Shown: positions 23,115 to 29,829 of the stretch, one piece after another
Numbering within the stretch: position 1 is the first letter of the stretch
Layout of the letters: each line of letters opens with the position of its first letter
Source: Streptomyces sp. NBC_00572
GTDB lineage: Bacteria > Actinomycetota > Actinomycetes > Streptomycetales > Streptomycetaceae
Direction of reading: 5' to 3'
Assembly (NCBI RefSeq): GCF_026341815.1
Contig: NZ_JAPENX010000005.1
Coordinates: 1 to 37,780 of the forward strand
Length of the DNA stretch: 37,780 bases
Position numbers and translations under genes: made by a program
The notes under the pieces: generated by a model
Database searches by the model: none
What the model saw: only the letters and a program-made list of their open reading frames with translations
What the model was told of the DNA's origin: nothing

Positions 23115-23501
23115 TCACGCGGACGCGTCGGTGCCTGCGACCGGTCGGTCGGCGTGCTGACGCCTGAGCCATGCGAGCCATGCGGCGCGGCGGCGGTCGG
23201 CGGCAGCATGGATGGCGCGCACCAGTGGTGCGGGGAGGTCGCCGGTTCCCTTGTCGGCGAGGGTGTTCAAGTCCTGGATGAGTTCCCTGGTGAGGTTGAA
23301 CAGGATGGCCGGTGGGCGGGGCTCGTTGCTGGTCGGGGCGGGTGGTGCGTCCTGTGGTGCGGGGGTGGTGCGCAGGATGCGCGCCACGGTGGTGTGGTGG
23401 ATGCCGAGTTCGCGGCCGATGGCTCGATGGGAGGCGCCGGCTCCGTGGCGCTTGTGCACCATGGCGCGCCGTTCGTCGACGGATAGGGTGGGTGTGGCCA
23501 T
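23115..23501 (-). CDS. HTH protein with a long helical C-terminus
   Basis: 128 residues; ATG 23499-23501. The first half (SVDERRAMVHKRHGAGASHRAIGRELGIHHTTVARILR, 7-44) is a resolvase/transposase-like HTH. After a Pro-rich linker the C-terminal helices include FNLTRELIQDLNTLADKG and RAIHAAADRRRAAWLAWL. It ends the early operon just before the plus-strand islet. Possible late-gene activator by position; no direct evidence. Confidence 0.7.
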   Translation of the reverse strand: MATPTLSVDERRAMVHKRHGAGASHRAIGRELGIHHTTVARILRTTPAPQDAPPAPTSNEPRPPAILFNLTRELIQDLNTLADKGTGDLPAPLVRAIHAAADRRRAAWLAWLRRQHADRPVAGTDASA

Positions 23502-23527
23502 GACGGGGGTTGCTCCTGTCGTGGTGG

Positions 23528-23574
23528 GGCGGGTCTGGCCTCGCGGTTGCGTCGCGAGGGGTGCCGGGCCCGCC
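23528..23574 (-). terminator. Nested hairpin between two HTH genes
   Basis: GGCGGG (23528-23533) pairs with CCCGCC (23569-23574), and inside it CCTCGCG (23539-23545) pairs with CGCGAGG (23553-23559). It follows the 23590-24039 gene on the minus strand and can end that transcript. Confidence 0.5.
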
Positions 23575-23589
23575 CATCCTGTTCTTGGG

Positions 23590-24039
23590 CTACTCGGCGC
23601 CCTGTCGTCCCTTCCGCAGGACGGTGTAGACGTGGGACGGCGTGACGCTGAGGCACGCGGCGATGTCCGGCGCGGTGATGCCCGCTCCGTTGGCCGCGGC
23701 GATTGCCTGGGGCGTCTTCTTGATCGCCTCCTCGCCTCCCTCGCGCTTCCGGCGGAGCCCCAAGAGTTCGTGGATGAACGGGCGCTGCTCGGGCGGGAAG
23801 TTGTTGGCGATGGAGCGGTCGTTCTCGGTCAGGGTGTGGCTGCGGTGGGCTTCCTCCTCGACCTCGGTGGGCAGCGCGGGGAGGGCCGGGAGGCCACGTT
23901 CGGCGCGGTAACTGTCGAGGAGGTCGATTACCGCTCCGAGGATGCTCGACTGGAGGCCGTCCGTCGTCGCTCGCTCGGTTGCGAGGTGCTGGCGCAGCTC
24001 GGCGACGGTCGGTTCGGTGTGGCGCGGGTCGGTGTCCAT
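23590..24039 (-). CDS. HTH DNA-binding protein (149 aa)
   Basis: ATG at 24037-24039 after GGAAGGACCACC. Helical N-terminal half (VAELRQHLATERATTDGLQSSILGAVIDLLDSYRAERG). The C-terminal 50 residues contain a winged or simple HTH: KKTPQAIAAANGAGITAPDIAACLSVTPSHVYTVLRKGR. The N-terminal part could dimerise. Function unknown; an upstream-extended reading to 24561 is a shadow. Confidence 0.65.
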   Translation of the reverse strand: MDTDPRHTEPTVAELRQHLATERATTDGLQSSILGAVIDLLDSYRAERGLPALPALPTEVEEEAHRSHTLTENDRSIANNFPPEQRPFIHELLGLRRKREGGEEAIKKTPQAIAAANGAGITAPDIAACLSVTPSHVYTVLRKGRQGAE

Positions 24040-24057
24040 GGTGGTCCTTCCGGGGCG

Positions 24058-24082
24058 GGCCCGCCCCGGTGTGGGGCGGGCC
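24058..24082 (-). terminator. Terminator after the zinc-finger gene
   Basis: GGCCCGCCCC (24058-24067), loop GGTGT, GGGGCGGGCC (24073-24082), 10 bp perfect. It lies just past the stop at 24090. The overlapping 20-bp palindrome at 24050-24069 offers an alternative fold. Confidence 0.7.
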
Positions 24083-24089
24083 GTGCGGG

Positions 24090-25163
24090 TCAGCCGAACA
24101 GGGATCCCTGTTCGCGGTCGGGTCGGGCGGGGAAGATGGCGTCGGGGTGCTCGCCGATCCACTGGCCTTGCCATGTGCCGGCGGTCGCCTCGGCCTCGGT
24201 GACCAACTCGGCGGCGTGGCGGGCCTCGGTGTCGACGACGTCGTCGAGTTCGAACGCGGCGGGGGATCCGGCGAGGGCGTCGCGGAGCCGCTGGGCGGCG
24301 CGGGCGCGGTAGTCGTGCTGGGCGCGCTCGGTAGCGTCGACCTCGGCCTCGGCGGCGGGGGGCTGCTCCTGGGCGCGCTGCTCCTCGACCTGGGCGGGGG
24401 TCAGCTCGGACATGAGCAGGCGGCGGCGGGAGAAACCGCGGTGCTTGCGGATGACGGCGCGGACCTCGGGCAGGGCCTCGGCGCGCGGGGTCATGTCCTG
24501 GTAGGTCTCGCCGTAGACGCGCGCGACTTCCTTGCCGCTGGCGGGGTCGGTGATGGTCCACCAGTTGGACGGCTCGTCGCGGACGGCGGCGGGCGCCTGA
24601 ACGCGGGCGTTGACGCGGGCCGCGTAGGCCGCGAACAACTCCGACTCGACCGCGTGGTTGATGCCGTAGGACAGGCCCCCGTTCGCGCGCTTCTGTTCGG
24701 CGCGGAACTGCGTGATGCCGGCGGCGTTCTCCAGGGCTTCAATGCGCTGGTTGTGGATCTCCCGCGCGGGCTTCCCGGCGCGGGTGATGCAGGGGGCGCC
24801 TACGCCGACGCGGCACGCCGGGCAGGCGACGGTGTCGGCGAGGTTCCCGCGGTGGGGGCGCTCGGCGACCTGGGGCGCGGGCTTGGGGGTGTGGCCGGCG
24901 CGCTGGATCCACAGGCGGGAGGCGCGGGCCTCGGAGGGGGTGTGCAGCTTGCGGTTTTCAAGGATGGCCTCGGCGTACGCGCTGATCAGGTGGAGTACGG
25001 CGGTGCCGTGCGCGGGGATGACGAGCGTCCGGCCCCGGCCGCGGCGGGCGTTGTCGAGGGCGATGCGCAGGTCGGCGGCGGCGGGGTGCTTGGCGGCGGG
25101 GCCGGTGGCGAGGTCGGCGCGGCTGAGGTGGTCGGCGAGGGCGCCGGGGATCGTGACGTCCAT
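24090..25163 (-). CDS. Zinc-finger protein with a putative sliding-clamp motif
   Basis: 357 residues; ATG 25161-25163. The motif C104-PA-C107 ... C115 ... H127 (TVACPACRVGVGAPC) is the small actinobacterial CxxC-C-H zinc finger, shared with the protein at 29149. A long Gln/Glu/Ala helical tract follows (about 260-330). The last residues are EQGSLFG, close to the QxxLF motif that binds the beta sliding clamp. It has its own promoter/operator region at 25241-25289. A replication-linked role is inference; no enzymatic motif is seen. Confidence 0.7.
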   Translation of the reverse strand: MDVTIPGALADHLSRADLATGPAAKHPAAADLRIALDNARRGRGRTLVIPAHGTAVLHLISAYAEAILENRKLHTPSEARASRLWIQRAGHTPKPAPQVAERPHRGNLADTVACPACRVGVGAPCITRAGKPAREIHNQRIEALENAAGITQFRAEQKRANGGLSYGINHAVESELFAAYAARVNARVQAPAAVRDEPSNWWTITDPASGKEVARVYGETYQDMTPRAEALPEVRAVIRKHRGFSRRRLLMSELTPAQVEEQRAQEQPPAAEAEVDATERAQHDYRARAAQRLRDALAGSPAAFELDDVVDTEARHAAELVTEAEATAGTWQGQWIGEHPDAIFPARPDREQGSLFG

Positions 25164-25240
25164 GGGGGTGCTCCCTGGTCGTTGTCGGGGGCCGGGTTGC
25201 GTCCGGCCGGGGGTGTCGGGTTGCGTCCGACGAGAACGAC

Positions 25241-25289
25241 TGTAGCCGCTACTGTGACGACTACACAAGTGGTCACAGTAACGGCTACA
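25241..25289 (-). promoter_or_regulatory. Large operator palindrome with promoter
   Basis: TGTAGCCGCTACTGTGAC (25241-25258) and GTCACAGTAACGGCTACA (25272-25289) are inverted copies, 17 of 18 bases, with a 13-nt spacer. On the minus strand TTGTGT (inside the spacer region, 25265-25270) lies 18 nt before TACAGT (25241-25246), a fair -35/-10 pair. So a regulator bound here would control the zinc-finger gene at 24090-25163. The 25323 gene ends just upstream, so this is an internal early promoter. Confidence 0.65.
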
Positions 25290-25322
25290 CATGGAACTGC
25301 GTTCGAGCGGCGCCGAGTTGGG

Positions 25323-26156
25323 CTAGGCGTCCCGGCGGCGGTCGTCGAGGCCGGTCCACAGTGCGGCGAGGTCGGCTCCCCGCCACGTGCGCCGGCCCCG
25401 ATCGAGCGTGGCGGGGGCCGGGCACTGCTCCCCGGTCTGGCACGTCGCGGACGGCTCCCCGCCGGGCACCGTGCGGGCGAGCAGCTCGCCCCCGCACCAC
25501 GGGCACGGGTCGGGGAGCGTGGTCGTCCGGCCGTCCCGGCCGAGGGCGGCCTCGACGCGGCGGCGGGCGCGGCGGGCGACTGTGGCGAGGTCGGCGAGGA
25601 CGTCGTCGCCGAGGGGGTAGAACAGGCCGTCGCCCTGGTCCTCGTCGAGGGCGCGCCCCTCCAGCCACACGGCGGCCCAGTGCAGCCCGTGCGCCCGGGA
25701 TCCGGCGGCGGTCGTCCGGCCGGACGGGCCGACGGTCGACGGGGTCCAGCGGCGGGGGTCGGCGCGGTCGTCCTCGTCGTCGACGACGCGCATGGTGCCG
25801 GTGGTCGCCGTGCCGCCGCCGCGCAGGTGGGCGCGTACGGGCCGCTGGTAGCGGGGGGCGATGCTGTCGCACGCGGTGAAGAGTGCGGCCTCGACGGCGA
25901 GGGCGGCGTCGAGCGCGGTCAGGTTGGCCGGCGCGGGGTGCTGGCGGAGCGTAAGCGGGGTGCGGCCGAGGTGCTGCTCGTCGTCCTGGTCGGCGTCGCC
26001 GAGCTGGTCGAGGAAACCCCGGGTCTCTCGGGGCGGCCATGTGTCGGCGGGGCGCTGCTCGATGGCGACGAGCAGGTCGCCCCACTGCTCACGGACGGCG
26101 CGCAGGTCCGCGGCGGTGGTGAGGGCGTTCTCGGGGAGCGCGGTCGGGGTGATCAT
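25323..26156 (-). CDS. Zinc-ribbon protein of unknown function (277 aa)
   Basis: ATG at 26154-26156 after GGAAGGACCAGCC and overlapping the previous stop (ATGA). The N-terminal ~190 residues are helical and acidic (VREQWGDLLVAIEQRP, DQLGDADQDDEQHLGRT, VVDDEDDRADPRRW). The C-terminal part has a clear zinc ribbon CPWCGGELLART and a second pair CQTGEQCPAP. Similar proteins occur in actinophage early modules as far as I recall. A nucleic-acid-binding role is likely, function unknown. Confidence 0.7.
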   Translation of the reverse strand: MITPTALPENALTTAADLRAVREQWGDLLVAIEQRPADTWPPRETRGFLDQLGDADQDDEQHLGRTPLTLRQHPAPANLTALDAALAVEAALFTACDSIAPRYQRPVRAHLRGGGTATTGTMRVVDDEDDRADPRRWTPSTVGPSGRTTAAGSRAHGLHWAAVWLEGRALDEDQGDGLFYPLGDDVLADLATVARRARRRVEAALGRDGRTTTLPDPCPWCGGELLARTVPGGEPSATCQTGEQCPAPATLDRGRRTWRGADLAALWTGLDDRRRDA

Positions 26157-27250
26157 GGCTGGTCCTTCCTGGCCTGCTCGATCGCGGCGTACAGGCGGTC
26201 GGCGATGTCGGCGGGGTGCTCGGTTCCGAGCTGGTTGGCGGCGCGGCCGGCGGCGTCGAGCAGCTCGTCGAGGCGGGCGCGGGCGTTGGCGTAGAGGCGT
26301 GAGGCGTGCTGCTCGCGGGGGCATCCGCAGGTGGCGCACTCGGCTGCGAGGCGGCGGCGGGCGTCGGCGAGGCGCTGCTCGTTCTTCCGGGCGTGCTTGG
26401 TCTGGCGGGCGAGGGTGACGAGCAGGGCGCCGGCGCGCTTCCGTTCCGCGGTGAGCTGCTGCCGGAGGGTGCGTACCTCCGCGGCCTTCCCGTCGAGGGT
26501 GGCGAGGGCGTTGTTGGCCTGCTCGTAGGCGAGGCGCTCGGCCATGGTGCGGCGGGCGCGTGCTTCCTGGCCGGCCTGTTCGGCGGTGTAGCCGTAGCGC
26601 ATTCCGAGGTGTGCCCACAGGTCGGCCCACGTGCGGGCGCCGCGGACGTGGGCGAGGAGGGCCTCGGCGCGGTCGGTGCGCTGCTTCTCGGTGGCGAGGG
26701 CGACGGCGTGTTCGCGGTCGCGTTCGGCGAGGACGGCGGCCTGACTGTCGGCGGCGGCGGCGAACGCGGCGGCGGCGCGGGCGGCGGCGGGGGTGAGTCC
26801 TTGGTGCTCGCCGAGGATCGCGAGGACGTCGCCGTACGTCTCGGCTCGGTGCAGTCGGCCGAGGAACGCCTCGGCGCGGTCGCGCTCGTCCGTGATGCGT
26901 TGCGCTCCGTCGGCACGGCCAGCGTCGACGGCGTGGAGCACGTCAATGTGGTGTCGAGCCTCGGCGAGCTGCTCCTCGACGCGGGCGCGGTCCTCCTCGG
27001 CCTCGACGATTGCGGCGTCGGCGGCGGCGAGGCGGTCGCGCATCTGCTGCATGGCGCGGTCCTGCCCGCGGGCGGTGGCTCGGAGTTGGTCTGCGGTGGC
27101 GGCCTCGGCGAGGGCGTACTCGCGGAGCGCGTCCGCTTCGGTGGGGGACAGTCGGTCGGCGCGGTCGAGGAGGATCTCGAATTTGATCCGGCGGGCGAGG
27201 CGGTCGGTGGCGTGCTTCTTGCGGTCGGCCATGGTGCGGCGGCGGGTCAT
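26153..27250 (-). CDS. Long coiled-coil protein (365 aa)
   Basis: ATG at 27248-27250 overlaps the preceding stop (ATGA). Most of the protein is charged heptad-like coil: ALREYALAEAATADQL, ARVEEQLAEARHHIDVL, TERKRAGALLV. Embedded are two repeats of the kind 'RAExFLGRLHRAETYGDVLAILGEHQGL' and 'RAEALLAHVRGARTWADLWAHLGMRYGY', similar to each other and possibly duplicated. Near the end CATCGCPREQH may bind zinc. No function known; structural or DNA-organising role possible. Confidence 0.65.
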   Translation of the reverse strand: MTRRRTMADRKKHATDRLARRIKFEILLDRADRLSPTEADALREYALAEAATADQLRATARGQDRAMQQMRDRLAAADAAIVEAEEDRARVEEQLAEARHHIDVLHAVDAGRADGAQRITDERDRAEAFLGRLHRAETYGDVLAILGEHQGLTPAAARAAAAFAAAADSQAAVLAERDREHAVALATEKQRTDRAEALLAHVRGARTWADLWAHLGMRYGYTAEQAGQEARARRTMAERLAYEQANNALATLDGKAAEVRTLRQQLTAERKRAGALLVTLARQTKHARKNEQRLADARRRLAAECATCGCPREQHASRLYANARARLDELLDAAGRAANQLGTEHPADIADRLYAAIEQARKDQP

Positions 27251-27393
27251 CGGCGCGGGCCCTTCGGGCGGCTGGGGTAGTGGGTGTGGTGGGCGCGCCC
27301 GTGCTCGCCGCGTAGGGCCCACGCGATCAGGTAGGCGGCGGCGGCGAGCAGGGTGGCGGCGACGGCGAGGGATGCCGCGTGGGCGAGCGTCAT
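27247..27393 (-). CDS. 48-aa single-TM protein
   Basis: Short gene with ATG at 27391-27393 overlapping both neighbours by ATGA junctions. Residues 4-27 (AHAASLAVAATLLAAAAYLIAWAL) form one TM helix, followed by a basic His/Arg/Pro tail (RGEHGRAHHTHYP). The tight coupling on both sides supports a real gene. Function unknown; possibly membrane tethering of the coiled-coil protein next to it. Confidence 0.6.
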   Translation of the reverse strand: MTLAHAASLAVAATLLAAAAYLIAWALRGEHGRAHHTHYPSRPKGPRR

Positions 27394-27767
27394 GGGGTGT
27401 GCTGCTCGGCGAGGGCCTGGTCGCGGTCGAGGCCGGCGGCGCACGCGGCGACGATCTTCCGGGCGCCCTCGTACCCGGTGAGCAGGCCACGGGACGAGCG
27501 GGTGAGTCCCCATTCGGTGCGGGTGGCGCGGTAGTGGGCCTCGATCAGGGCCTCGATCTGCCGGGCGTGGGCGGCGAGCAGGATGCGGGCGGCGGCGAGG
27601 GCCTGGTCGGGGGTGCGGGACAGGGAGGTGTCGAGCAGGACGTCGCGGAGCGTGGCGAGGGTCTGGTCGGCGGTGTCGTCGTTGAACGCGAGGGCGTCGC
27701 GGACGGTGCCGGCGTCGAGGTCGCCCTCGAACGCGGGGGCGGTCTCGGAGGGGGCGGGGGTGTTCAT
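27390..27767 (-). CDS. Hypothetical helical protein (125 aa)
   Basis: ATG at 27765-27767 with GGAG 8 nt upstream. Acidic N-terminus, then helices (LATLRDVLLDTSLSRTPDQALAAARILLAAHARQIEALIEAHYRATRTEW) and EGARKIVAACAAGLDRDQALAEQ. No recognised family. It heads the tight operon 27767 to 25323. Confidence 0.55.
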   Translation of the reverse strand: MNTPAPSETAPAFEGDLDAGTVRDALAFNDDTADQTLATLRDVLLDTSLSRTPDQALAAARILLAAHARQIEALIEAHYRATRTEWGLTRSSRGLLTGYEGARKIVAACAAGLDRDQALAEQHTP

Positions 27768-27913
27768 GGGCTGGCTCCGTCTCGGCTCGTCAGTCGGGTG
27801 TCGGTGTTGACCGGGGCGCGGTAGTGCACGGGACGTGTGTGGGCTTCACGGTGTTGGCGGTGAACCACTGCACGCGCGCGCGTGGGCGGCGCGGCGACCG
27901 GTCGGCGGCGCGG

Positions 27914-28375
27914 TCAGTAGGCGGGGCCGCCGGTGTTCCACTGGTCGTACTGGGGCTGCTGCTGGCCGTATCCGCCCTGTGCCTGCTGGGAGTTGCCTCC
28001 CTGGCGGTTGCCGGTGGTCTTGGTGACCTGTGCGGTGGCGTTGCGGAGCGAGGGTGCGACTTCCTCGGCCTCGATCTCGACGACCGTGCGCTTGACACCC
28101 TGGTTGTCCTCGTAGCTGCGCTGGCGGAGAGTGCCGACGACGACGACGCGGGCGCCGCGCTGGATGCTGGCGGCGACGTTCTCGCCGAGAGAGCGCCATG
28201 CGGTCACGGTCATGAACAGGGACTCGCCGTCCTGCCACTGGCCGGACTGCTTGTCGTAGGTGCGGGGGGTCGAGGCGATGCGGAACTTGGCGACGGCGTG
28301 TCCGGCGCCGGTGTGCCTGAGTTCGGGGTCGTCGACGAGGTTTCCGGCGATGGTGATGGTGGTCTCTCCGGCCAT
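27914..28375 (-). CDS. ssb: Single-stranded DNA-binding protein
   Basis: 153 residues; ATG at 28373-28375 shares bases with the HNH stop (TGATG). The OB fold covers residues 1-110 (TITIAGNLVDDPELRHTGAGHAVAKFRIASTPR, FMTVTAWRSLGENVAASIQRGARVVVVGTLRQRSYED). The tail is Gly/Gln-rich and ends YDQWNTGGPAY. The usual acidic C-terminal tip (DDDIPF-like) that recruits host repair proteins is absent, which fits phage SSBs that avoid those partners. It coats ssDNA in phage replication and ERF-type recombination. Confidence 0.9.
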   Translation of the reverse strand: MAGETTITIAGNLVDDPELRHTGAGHAVAKFRIASTPRTYDKQSGQWQDGESLFMTVTAWRSLGENVAASIQRGARVVVVGTLRQRSYEDNQGVKRTVVEIEAEEVAPSLRNATAQVTKTTGNRQGGNSQQAQGGYGQQQPQYDQWNTGGPAY

Positions 28376-28836
28376 CAGGCGGCGGTCCTTTCGGTGGTGG
28401 GGCGGCGGCAGGCACGGCAGGCGCGGGCGCCGTTGGGGCGTACGTAGGTGTTGGCGGCGTCGAAGGGGTGACCTCGGAGGCATCGCACCTTCCGCGCGTT
28501 GATCGCGGTCGGGCCGCTGCTGCGGAGGGTGTTGGTGCGGTGGTCGGTCACTTCGAGGTGGGCGGGGTTGACGCAGTTGCGGCGGCGGCATCGGTGGTCG
28601 ACCTCGGTGCCGGCGGGGATGGGGCCTCGGGCCTGTTCGTAGGCGTACTGGTGGGCGCGGACGGTGTGGCCGTCGGCCTTGAACGCTCCGTAGAACTCGC
28701 CGTGTTCGCCGGCGTCGTGGGGGCGCTTGCTGCGGGCTCCGCCGGTCCAGAGGTGGCAGGGGCCGGGGGCGTCGCGGTAGAGGCTGAGGGGGCCGGCCGG
28801 ATCGACCTTGGCGGCGAAGCGCTCGGGGGTGTTCAC
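28375..28836 (-). CDS. HNH endonuclease
   Basis: 153 residues; GTG at 28834-28836 after GGAGGACCGCC. The HNH core is VDHRCRRRNCVNPAHLE at about 79-95 (D80/H81, N90, H93), with the N-terminal GPCHLWTGG typical of HNH_3 nucleases. A second Cys set at the C-terminus (CLRGHPF ... ACRACRR) gives a zinc finger often found after such HNH domains. It may act as a homing-type nuclease or in packaging/recombination; it is far from the terminase genes. The operator pair at 28882-28917 lies right upstream. Confidence 0.85.
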   Translation of the reverse strand: MNTPERFAAKVDPAGPLSLYRDAPGPCHLWTGGARSKRPHDAGEHGEFYGAFKADGHTVRAHQYAYEQARGPIPAGTEVDHRCRRRNCVNPAHLEVTDHRTNTLRSSGPTAINARKVRCLRGHPFDAANTYVRPNGARACRACRRPTTERTAA

Positions 28837-28881
28837 GGGGGCGGTCCTCCTGCTCTACGTGCTGAGCGCGCGCGCTCGCGG

Positions 28882-28917
28882 TTCTGTCTCGACAGGCATG
28901 TATCTGTCGAGACAGAA
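28882..28917. promoter_or_regulatory. Paired repressor operators upstream of HNH-SSB
   Basis: TTCTGTCTCGACAG (28882-28895) and CTGTCGAGACAGAA (28904-28917) form a perfect 14-bp inverted repeat around 8 nt. Each half is itself a copy of the 16-bp operator TTCTGYC-NN-GRCAGAA: 28882-28897 (partly degenerate on the right) and 28902-28917. The 16 bases from the second copy into GATAGC match 35019-35034 near the lysogeny switch. Placement 46 bp before the GTG of the HNH gene suggests repression of 28836 to 27914 in the lysogen. Confidence 0.7.
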
Positions 28918-28945
28918 AGATAGCGGATGTGGAGCTGCTCCGGCT

Positions 28946-28962
28946 CCCCCTGCGGAGGGGGG
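28946..28962 (-). terminator. Hairpin after the 62-aa gene
   Basis: A CCCCCT/AGGGGG stem with a GCGG loop lies at the stop of the minus-strand 62-residue gene. It would separate the replication genes from the HNH-SSB unit, in keeping with a new promoter at 28882-28930. Exact ends are approximate. Confidence 0.45.
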
Positions 28963-28963
28963 G

Positions 28964-29152
28964 CTAGGTGGCGTCCTCCGGGGTGAACGCGGGCGGGATC
29001 ACCCGCAGGTCCCACCCGGCCCATTCGAGGGCCCTGGCGGCCCGTACAGCGGTCGAGCCGGGCCGGTACAGCAACTCCCTTACGGTCGCGTCCTCGATGA
29101 CGGTGCGGATGATGGCGACGGCGGCGGCCGGGATCGGCGCGGGCGTGGTCAT
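28964..29152 (-). CDS. Small hypothetical protein (62 aa)
   Basis: ATG at 29150-29152 overlaps the preceding stop (ATGA). Sequence: an Ala/Pro-rich start, then VAIIRTVIEDATVRELLYRPGSTAVRAARALEWAGWDLRVIPPAF. It is a compact helical protein with no known motif. Last gene of the replication unit. Confidence 0.6.
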   Translation of the reverse strand: MTTPAPIPAAAVAIIRTVIEDATVRELLYRPGSTAVRAARALEWAGWDLRVIPPAFTPEDAT

Positions 29153-29829
29153 GCGGCGGCCTCCTGGTGGTGGGCGGCGAGGGCGGCCTCGACGCGGGAG
29201 GGGTGCGGGGCGCGTTCGGTGCGGCGCCGGTCGCCCTTCTTGCACGGCGTGCGGACGTCGGCGCGGCAGTGCTCGTACGGGCACGGGACGCCGAGGGGGT
29301 CGGGCCGCTCCTGCTCGGCGAGGGCTCGGCGGCGAGGCCGGTGGTCGGTGAGGGCGGCCTCGACGTCGCGGGGCACGTAGTAGCCGAGGGCGGCGAGGCG
29401 CTCGGCGGCGAACTCGTCGCGCTCCTCGCGGGTGGCGGCGGCCGGGAGGGCGAGCGTCGGCCGGTCCTCGGAGAAACCGAGGGCCCTGGAAGCGGACGGG
29501 GGCGCGACTCGGCCGTCGGCGACGGCAGCGAGGAGGGCGCGGCGGCGGGTGATGGACTCGGCGCCGGTCTCGCCCGGGACTCCGTCGTAGACGATCGTCG
29601 CGGCGTTGACCCGCTCGGCGCGGATCCGGGCGCGCTGCTGGCGGACGTGCGCGGGGGTCAGCCACTTGTCGGTGTCGCCGTAGTGGCGGGCAACGGCGGC
29701 GCGGGCGTCGTCGTCGAAGGGCATCGAGTGCAGGGCGGCGGCCCATGCGCGGGCGTCGGCCTCGCCGACGGTGCGGCGGTCAAATGCGGCGGCGAGGGTG
29801 AGCAGTTCGGCGGCGTCGGCGGGGGTCAC
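29149..29829 (-). CDS. G39P-like helicase loader/inhibitor with zinc finger
   Basis: 226 residues; GTG at 29827-29829 overlaps the initiator stop (GTGA). Residues 1-75 (AELLTLAAAFDRRTVGEADARAWAAALHSMPFDDDARAAVARHYG then WLTPAHVRQQRARIR) match the pattern of SPP1 G39P-type replicative helicase loaders, in which a W-x-x-x-L helix and a 'P-x-x-x-R/I' helix are typical. The C-terminus has the actinobacterial finger C183 ... C188 ... C196 ... H209 (CPYEHCRADVRTPCKKGD), like the protein at 24090. Neighbouring initiator and ori-like repeats support a helicase-loading role. Confidence 0.65.
   Translation of the reverse strand: MTPADAAELLTLAAAFDRRTVGEADARAWAAALHSMPFDDDARAAVARHYGDTDKWLTPAHVRQQRARIRAERVNAATIVYDGVPGETGAESITRRRALLAAVADGRVAPPSASRALGFSEDRPTLALPAAATREERDEFAAERLAALGYYVPRDVEAALTDHRPRRRALAEQERPDPLGVPCPYEHCRADVRTPCKKGDRRRTERAPHPSRVEAALAAHHQEAAA

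Noticed and set aside
23979..26294. Plus-strand 771-codon open frame
   Set aside because: Antisense shadow of the minus-strand early genes; low-complexity Gly/Val translation and no family signal.
27768..27913. Possible 27-codon minus-strand peptide in the gap between SSB and the next operon
   Set aside because: No ribosome site and no conserved pattern; the 146-bp gap otherwise shows only GC-rich sequence.
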